A stretch of DNA of 64,000 bases. It comes from CAZOJJ01 sp964580105. GTDB taxonomy: Bacteria > Bacteroidota > Rhodothermia > Rhodothermales > Rubricoccaceae. The notes under the pieces are model-generated. The model worked only from the letters and a program-made list of their open reading frames with translations. It ran no database searches and had not been told where the DNA came from. Made by a program: the position numbers and the translations under genes. Location: NCBI GenBank assembly GCA_964580105.1, contig CAZOJJ010000001.1, positions 62,001-126,000 of the forward strand. Direction: 5' to 3'. Positions 59,997 to 64,000 of the stretch are shown here, piece after piece; within the stretch, counting starts at the first letter, position 1; each line of letters opens with the position of its first letter.

Positions 59997-60605
59997 ATGA
60001 ACCACTTTGGGAAGAAGCTGATCGCTGGCTTGGCGTCGCTGCTTGCGCTCGTACTCCTCGCCCTCACGACGGCGTTCAACACGATGGACCGGGCTGCGCT
60101 CGCCGAGCAGGCCACCCCGATCGCTCGCGTCGAACTGACCGCCACCCCGGCGTTCTCGCCGGAGACCGTGAGCGACGACGTACTCTGGCTCGCCCGCTGC
60201 ATCTACTCCGAGACGAAGCAGCCCGCCGAGCAGGAGCTGGTGGCCTGGGTTATCCGCAACCGCGTCGAGACCCGCTACCGGGGCCAGTCCACCTACCGCG
60301 GCACCGTGCTGGACCCGTTCCAGTTCAGCGCCTTCAACCCCGGCAGCTCGAAGCGCCGCCACTACCTCAACCTGAACCCGACCTCCTCGGCGCGCGGCTG
60401 GATGCGTGCCCTGGAAATCGCGCACGAGGTCTACCACGCTCCCTCGCACGAGCGCCCCTTCCCCAAGCAGACGCGCCACTTCTACAGCGAGCGCTCCATG
60501 GTGGGCGGCGCCACCCCGAAATGGGCGCGCGGCAAGACGCCGATCCGCCTGACCGGCCGCACCATCGACGCGCGACGCTTCCGGTTCTACGCCAACATCG
60601 CCTGA
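59997..60605 (+). CDS. Cell wall hydrolase, SleB-type
   Basis: A 202-residue secreted or membrane-anchored peptidoglycan hydrolase. A membrane helix (about residues 8-25) is followed by a linker and the SleB domain: LARCIYSETKQPAEQ with the catalytic-type glutamate, VAWVIRNRVETRYRG, and PFQFSAFNPGS. Lytic activity is the family norm. The start at 59997 is preferred over a longer in-frame ATG at 59970. A strong hairpin ends the transcript at 60651-60680. Confidence 0.85.
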   Translation: MNHFGKKLIAGLASLLALVLLALTTAFNTMDRAALAEQATPIARVELTATPAFSPETVSDDVLWLARCIYSETKQPAEQELVAWVIRNRVETRYRGQSTYRGTVLDPFQFSAFNPGSSKRRHYLNLNPTSSARGWMRALEIAHEVYHAPSHERPFPKQTRHFYSERSMVGGATPKWARGKTPIRLTGRTIDARRFRFYANIA

Positions 60606-60650
60606 TCCCCCCTGTGCACGACGCCGCGCCGTAACGCGGCCGCACGACCC

Positions 60651-60680
60651 GAGCGCCGAGCCCTGTAAGGCTCGGCGCTC
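60651..60680 (+). terminator. Rho-independent-like terminator after the SleB-type gene
   Basis: A perfect 12-base stem, GAGCGCCGAGCC and GGCTCGGCGCTC, with a 6-base loop CTGTAA, followed by GCCGTTTG. The T-run is weak, but the stem is strong and the position is right. Confidence 0.75.
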
Positions 60681-60694
60681 GCCGTTTGAGCCGG

Positions 60695-60702
60695 TATCTT
60701 CG
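60695..60702 (+). promoter_or_regulatory. Candidate -7 promoter box for the EEP-fold lipoprotein
   Basis: The plus strand reads TATCTTCG, ending 24 bases before the ATG at 60727, just after the terminator hairpin. Confidence 0.4.
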
Positions 60703-60726
60703 GGCCCCACCTTCTACCCGGCTCTC

Positions 60727-61740
60727 ATGCCTCGTCGCTCCCCGGTGCGCCGCGCCGCACTGTTCGCCCTACTGCCCCTCCTCGGCCTCGGCTGCGCCGG
60801 CCCGGCCGCCTCGCCGCCCGAGGCGACCGTCTTCACCATCGAGGCCCCACCCGTCTTCGAGACCGAGGGCGTCCGCCTCGCCGCCTTCAACGGCGAGTTC
60901 CTCTTCGACGGGCGAGACGACGAGGGCGGCGCCTCCTTCCCCTGGAAGGGCGACCCCGACACCGCGCGTGCCCACCTGGAGGCCGTCGCCGGCGTGATCG
61001 CGACGCTCGACGCCGACCTCGTGGTGATCCCCGAGACCGAGCACCTCGGCGTGCTGGAGGCGATGGTCGAAGGGCCGCTGGCCGGCCTCGGATACACACC
61101 CTACCTCGTGGACGGCACCGACACGTTCACCGGGCAGGACGTCGGCCTCCTGTCCCGCCTGCCCATCGAGGCCGTGGGACGGACGGACGAGCGCGCGCCC
61201 GTCGGCGTCACCGGCGACACGTACGGCGTCTCGAAGAACCTCTGGGCCCGCTTCACGCTCGACGGCGTCCCGACGACGCTCATCGGCGTCCACTTCCTCG
61301 CCCGCCCGGACGATGTGGAGCGCAAGCCGCGTCGCGAGGCGCAGGCCGAGGTCATCCGCCGCCTCGTCGAGGCCGAGCAGGCCGAGGGCCGTGCCGTCGT
61401 CGTCCTCGGCGACTTCAACGACTTCGACGACGAAACCCCGGACGCCCGCGGGTCCCGGCCCATCACGGACGTCATGGCGCGCATCAAAGCCGCCGGGCCC
61501 GCTCCCGACGACGACCTCGTCAACGTCCTCGCCGACGTACCCCCCGCCCGCCGCTTCACCAACTTCTGGGACCGCGACGACGACGGCGAATTCGACGCGG
61601 GCGAGTTCAGCGCCATCGACCACGTGCTCCTCTCGCCCGCGCTCTACCGGCGCGTCCGCGAGGTGCGCTACGTCCACGCCCACGATCCCCGCACCGTGAG
61701 CGACCACTTCCCCATCGTGGTCACGCTGGGGCGGGACTGA
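60727..61740 (+). CDS. Endonuclease/exonuclease/phosphatase-fold lipoprotein
   Basis: A 337-residue predicted lipoprotein (LGLGC, Cys23) of the DNase I-like EEP superfamily. Metal and active-site motifs are NGEFLFDG, VIPETEHL (Glu), GVHFLARPDD (His), LGDFNDFDDE (Asp/Asn) and VSDHFPIVVTL at the end (SDH). All core residues are present. The substrate could be a nucleic acid, phospholipid or phosphoester; this is unknown. It follows a terminator and its own promoter box. Confidence 0.85.
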   Translation: MPRRSPVRRAALFALLPLLGLGCAGPAASPPEATVFTIEAPPVFETEGVRLAAFNGEFLFDGRDDEGGASFPWKGDPDTARAHLEAVAGVIATLDADLVVIPETEHLGVLEAMVEGPLAGLGYTPYLVDGTDTFTGQDVGLLSRLPIEAVGRTDERAPVGVTGDTYGVSKNLWARFTLDGVPTTLIGVHFLARPDDVERKPRREAQAEVIRRLVEAEQAEGRAVVVLGDFNDFDDETPDARGSRPITDVMARIKAAGPAPDDDLVNVLADVPPARRFTNFWDRDDDGEFDAGEFSAIDHVLLSPALYRRVREVRYVHAHDPRTVSDHFPIVVTLGRD

Positions 61741-61859
61741 GCCGAGGGGTTTCGGCAGCGCCCCACGGATCCTGGCGCGAGGGAGGGTCATAGAAACCGG
61801 GCCGGCGGCCGGGCGGCTCCCCGTCCCTGTCGGTCCTTTCTCGCCCTTCCCTTCTCCGC

Positions 61860-62630
61860 ATGAACCCCGCCACCCGGATGTATACCCCGGACGCCGCCCT
61901 CTGGGCCCGCGCGCGCGACGGCGACCGCGACGCCTTCGAAGACGCCATCGCACCGCTGCAGGCGGACCTCCTCGACTTCGCGCGCCGGCAGGTCCGCCTC
62001 CAGCGCAGCCTCGGCCAGCTCCGCGACGGCGACCTCACGCCCGAGGAGCTCGTCGGGGAGGGCCTCGTGGCCGCCTATGACCGCCGCGACTCCTTCGACG
62101 CCGGGCGGATGCGCTTTCGCGCCTGGCTCTTCGGCATCCAGTTCCGCGCCTTCGCACGTCTCCTCCGGCAGGAGGCGCGCTACACCGCACGCAAGGTGGT
62201 CTCGCTCGACGAGGAGGTCCCCCAGAACGAGGCGCAGGACGCCGTCGAGGAGGCGCTCTACGAGTTCCGCATGCCCTTCGACGTGACGACCTACGAGGAA
62301 CTCATCGCGGGCTCGGCCCCGGCCGACGTCGAGATCGAACTCGGCACCGACGGCCACGAGCTGGCGGGGCTGACCGACGACGAGCGCGCCCTCCTGGAAG
62401 CAGCCGACCTCGACCTGCCCCCGGCCGTCCGCCAGGTCGTCCTCCTCCACGACGAGTACCGGATGAATCTGGCCGAGGTGGCCCAGATCCTCGACGCCTC
62501 GCTGAAGGACACCGCCGAGGCGCTCAACCTCGCACGGACGACGCTCCGCGAGCAGCTCGGCTCCCGCGACGACCTCGGCGGCGACGAGGACGACGCCATT
62601 GACTCCTACACCGGCGACCCCGTCGAGTAG
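61860..62630 (+). CDS. Divergent sigma-70 family protein
   Basis: A 256-residue sigma-like protein. The region-2-like part holds LTPEELVGEGLVAAYDRRDSF and RFRAWLFGIQFRAFARLLRQ. The region-4-like part is LPPAVRQVVLLHDEYRMNLAEVAQIL and ALNLARTTLREQL. Between them is an extra acidic stretch of about 90 residues, longer than in ECF factors. A short acidic tail ends it. The eRF1-like gene follows 55 bases downstream, so the pair may be an operon. The target promoters are unknown. The ATG at 61860 is used; one at 61878 is possible. Confidence 0.75.
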   Translation: MNPATRMYTPDAALWARARDGDRDAFEDAIAPLQADLLDFARRQVRLQRSLGQLRDGDLTPEELVGEGLVAAYDRRDSFDAGRMRFRAWLFGIQFRAFARLLRQEARYTARKVVSLDEEVPQNEAQDAVEEALYEFRMPFDVTTYEELIAGSAPADVEIELGTDGHELAGLTDDERALLEAADLDLPPAVRQVVLLHDEYRMNLAEVAQILDASLKDTAEALNLARTTLREQLGSRDDLGGDEDDAIDSYTGDPVE

Positions 62631-62685
62631 TCCCGGCTGCCCGGACTGCCCCCACGTTCCCTCCTACGATCCTTCCTTTCGTTCC

Positions 62686-63873
62686 ATGAGCTCCCTCTCT
62701 CCGCACGACCGCGACACGCTCCTCGCCGAGCTCCGGACGCGCACCACGTCCCCCGGCTTCCACTTCCTTGCCCTCGAACACCTCCAGCGCCTCAACACCA
62801 TCGAATCCGACGGCGCCCCCATCGTGAGCCTGTTCATGGAGCTCACGCCCGAAATGCGCGTCGGCGACGCCTGGGAGATCGCGTTCAAGGATCTCAAGGC
62901 GCGGGCGCTCTCGCACACCGGCTCCAACGGCCACACCCGCGCCGTCGAGGCCGAGATCGGCCGGATCGAGGACTCCCTCCGGGGCGGCCTGCCCCGCACG
63001 GGCCGCGGCCTCGCCGTCTACGCCTGCCGCGACCTCGGCCTCTTCGAGCAGTTCGGCGTGGCCACGGCGCTGCCCAACGAGGTCTACGTGGACCGCCGCG
63101 TCTACGTCCGCCCCCTCGCCCGCGTGCGCGACGAGCACGACCGCTTCGTCATCGCCCTCGTCTCGGCCCACAAGACCCGGTTCTTCTTCTCGCAGATCGG
63201 CCTCGTCGAGGAGGTCTACGCCCTCGACGGGCAGGAGCTCTTCGTGACCGACTTCGCCTCGAAGGATCAGCGCCAGGACATGAAGGCGGAGCTGAAGAAG
63301 GCGCAGGCCCAGCGCTCGGCGCACGCCCTCGGCCTCATCGCCAGAACGCTCGACGCGCGCCACGTCATCTGTGCCTGCGCGGCCGACATGGAGAGCGCGT
63401 TCACGGACGCGCTCGACCAGCCCACCCGCGAGAAGCTGGCCGCCTCGTTCGCCTGCGAGATCAACGCCACCGTGGCCGAGGTGGCCGAAAAAGCCGAACC
63501 CGTCCAGCGCGAGGTCGAGGCGCGCGAGGAGATGGAGACCATCGCGAAGGTGCGCGAGCTCATCCCCACCCGCGCCGTCACCGGCCTCGACGCCACGCTC
63601 GACATGCTCAACCAGCAGCGCGTGATGACCCTCCTCGTCAATGACGACCTCCGCATCCCCGGCGGGATCGACACCACGAGCGGGATGCTGACCACGCAGA
63701 CCGACGGGACCTACGAGGCCACCGGCGGGCGCATCCTCCCCCAGGACGACCTCTTCGAGCTCATGCTGGAGCGCGCGCTGGAGCAGGGCGCCAGCCTGGA
63801 GCTCGTCCGCTCCGAGGCGGCCCGGGCCGCCCTCCAGACGCTCGGCCCCACGGCCGCGCTGCTGCGCTACTGA
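62686..63873 (+). CDS. Bacterial archaeo-eukaryotic release factor-like (baeRF) protein
   Basis: A 395-residue protein related to eRF1/Pelota domains. The sequence shows PIVSLFMELTPEMRV, a middle domain with RFVIALVSAHKTRFFFSQIG and the last domain, VRELIPTRAVTGLDATLDML then QQRVMTLLVNDDLRIPGG. These fit the baeRF families, which lack the GGQ release loop in many cases; no GGQ is seen here. Roles in ribosome rescue or stress are proposed for the families. The ATG at 62686 is the best start. It follows the sigma-like gene. Confidence 0.65.
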   Translation: MSSLSPHDRDTLLAELRTRTTSPGFHFLALEHLQRLNTIESDGAPIVSLFMELTPEMRVGDAWEIAFKDLKARALSHTGSNGHTRAVEAEIGRIEDSLRGGLPRTGRGLAVYACRDLGLFEQFGVATALPNEVYVDRRVYVRPLARVRDEHDRFVIALVSAHKTRFFFSQIGLVEEVYALDGQELFVTDFASKDQRQDMKAELKKAQAQRSAHALGLIARTLDARHVICACAADMESAFTDALDQPTREKLAASFACEINATVAEVAEKAEPVQREVEAREEMETIAKVRELIPTRAVTGLDATLDMLNQQRVMTLLVNDDLRIPGGIDTTSGMLTTQTDGTYEATGGRILPQDDLFELMLERALEQGASLELVRSEAARAALQTLGPTAALLRY

Positions 63874-63892
63874 GAGGCGGGCGGGGCCCCTT

Positions 63893-64000
63893 CTACAGCC
63901 CGAACCCGACGCGGATCATGAACAGGCTCAGCTTGTAGTCGTCCGAGATGGCCGGGTCGAGCGCCTCGGCGAAGCCGGACACGTCCAGCGCGTAGCGGAC
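63893..64000 (-). CDS. C-terminus of an outer-membrane beta-barrel protein (cut by window edge)
   Basis: Only 35 residues are visible, ending LSLFMIRVGFGL before TAG. The alternating strand and terminal aromatic/hydrophobic residues are typical of the last strand of an outer-membrane barrel. The family cannot be told. It is convergent with the eRF1-like gene, 19 bases apart. Confidence 0.6.
   Translation of the reverse strand, partial: VRYALDVSGFAEALDPAISDDYKLSLFMIRVGFGL

Overview
The window is very GC-rich DNA, about 70% GC by eye, with a Bacteroidota-type gene set. It holds HPr kinase, a BshB1/BshC bacillithiol pair, a DUF3276 Pur-alpha-like protein, DUF3822 between rsmD and a pseudopilin-like gene, PorV/PorQ-like barrels beside a protein with a type IX sorting-like tail, an ECF sigma/FecR/STN-TonB receptor unit and PdxB plus PdxJ. 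High GC with this gene set points to the Rhodothermota (Rhodothermaeota), probably near Rubricoccaceae such as Rubrivirga or Rubricoccus. That is an inference from gene content, not a database match.

Layout: 1-8.2 kb is mostly minus strand: M23 peptidase (cut by the left edge), HPr kinase, MoxR ATPase, BshB1, a PD40 lipoprotein and LeuRS. 8.4-15.4 kb has small lipoproteins, a CoA-binding protein, the coupled set DUF151 - BshC - HD hydrolase, HisC and DUF3276. 15.5-27.3 kb is a long minus-strand run: ECF sigma, FecR, TonB receptor, RecX, AI-2E-type permease, SpoIIE phosphatase, purine nucleoside phosphorylase and a BatD-like/trypsin/TPR fusion. 27.5-34.6 kb has MreD, FtsX, an SH3 lipoprotein, ArgRS, a GNAT, a CPBP protease and PyrD. 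34.7-46.3 kb holds a peptidase/propeller/barrel outer-membrane protein, PBP2 and RodA, and a PorV-like pair with its likely exported partner. 46.7-52.2 kb has a site-2 protease, an aminotransferase, CoaD, RsmD, DUF3822 and a pseudopilin-like protein. 52.5-64 kb has PdxJ, a three-gene pilin-like cassette, Era, PdxB, a SleB-type hydrolase, an EEP-fold lipoprotein, a divergent sigma factor with an eRF1-like protein, and the tail of an outer-membrane barrel.

The genes form several themes. Cell-wall growth is covered by M23, MreD, PBP2, RodA, FtsX and SleB; outer-membrane export and assembly by the PorV-like proteins, the sorting-tail protein and the barrel proteins; bacillithiol by bshB1 and bshC; and pyridoxal phosphate by pdxJ and pdxB.

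Three things stand out. (1) A three-gene cassette at 53.5-56.9 kb resembles PilV/PilW/PilX-type minor pilins but shows no prepilin leader; it is the best candidate for an undescribed system. (2) Many intergenic spacers carry their own short tandem repeat, and both 100-N assembly gaps fall inside such arrays. (3) A palindromic REP/BIME-like element at 45.3 kb appears to supply the start codon of the sorting-tail protein. Leaders before start codons are pyrimidine-rich with no Shine-Dalgarno sequence, and many genes have a TAnnTTTG-like box 20-50 bases upstream. No tRNA, rRNA, CRISPR array or insertion sequence was recognised.
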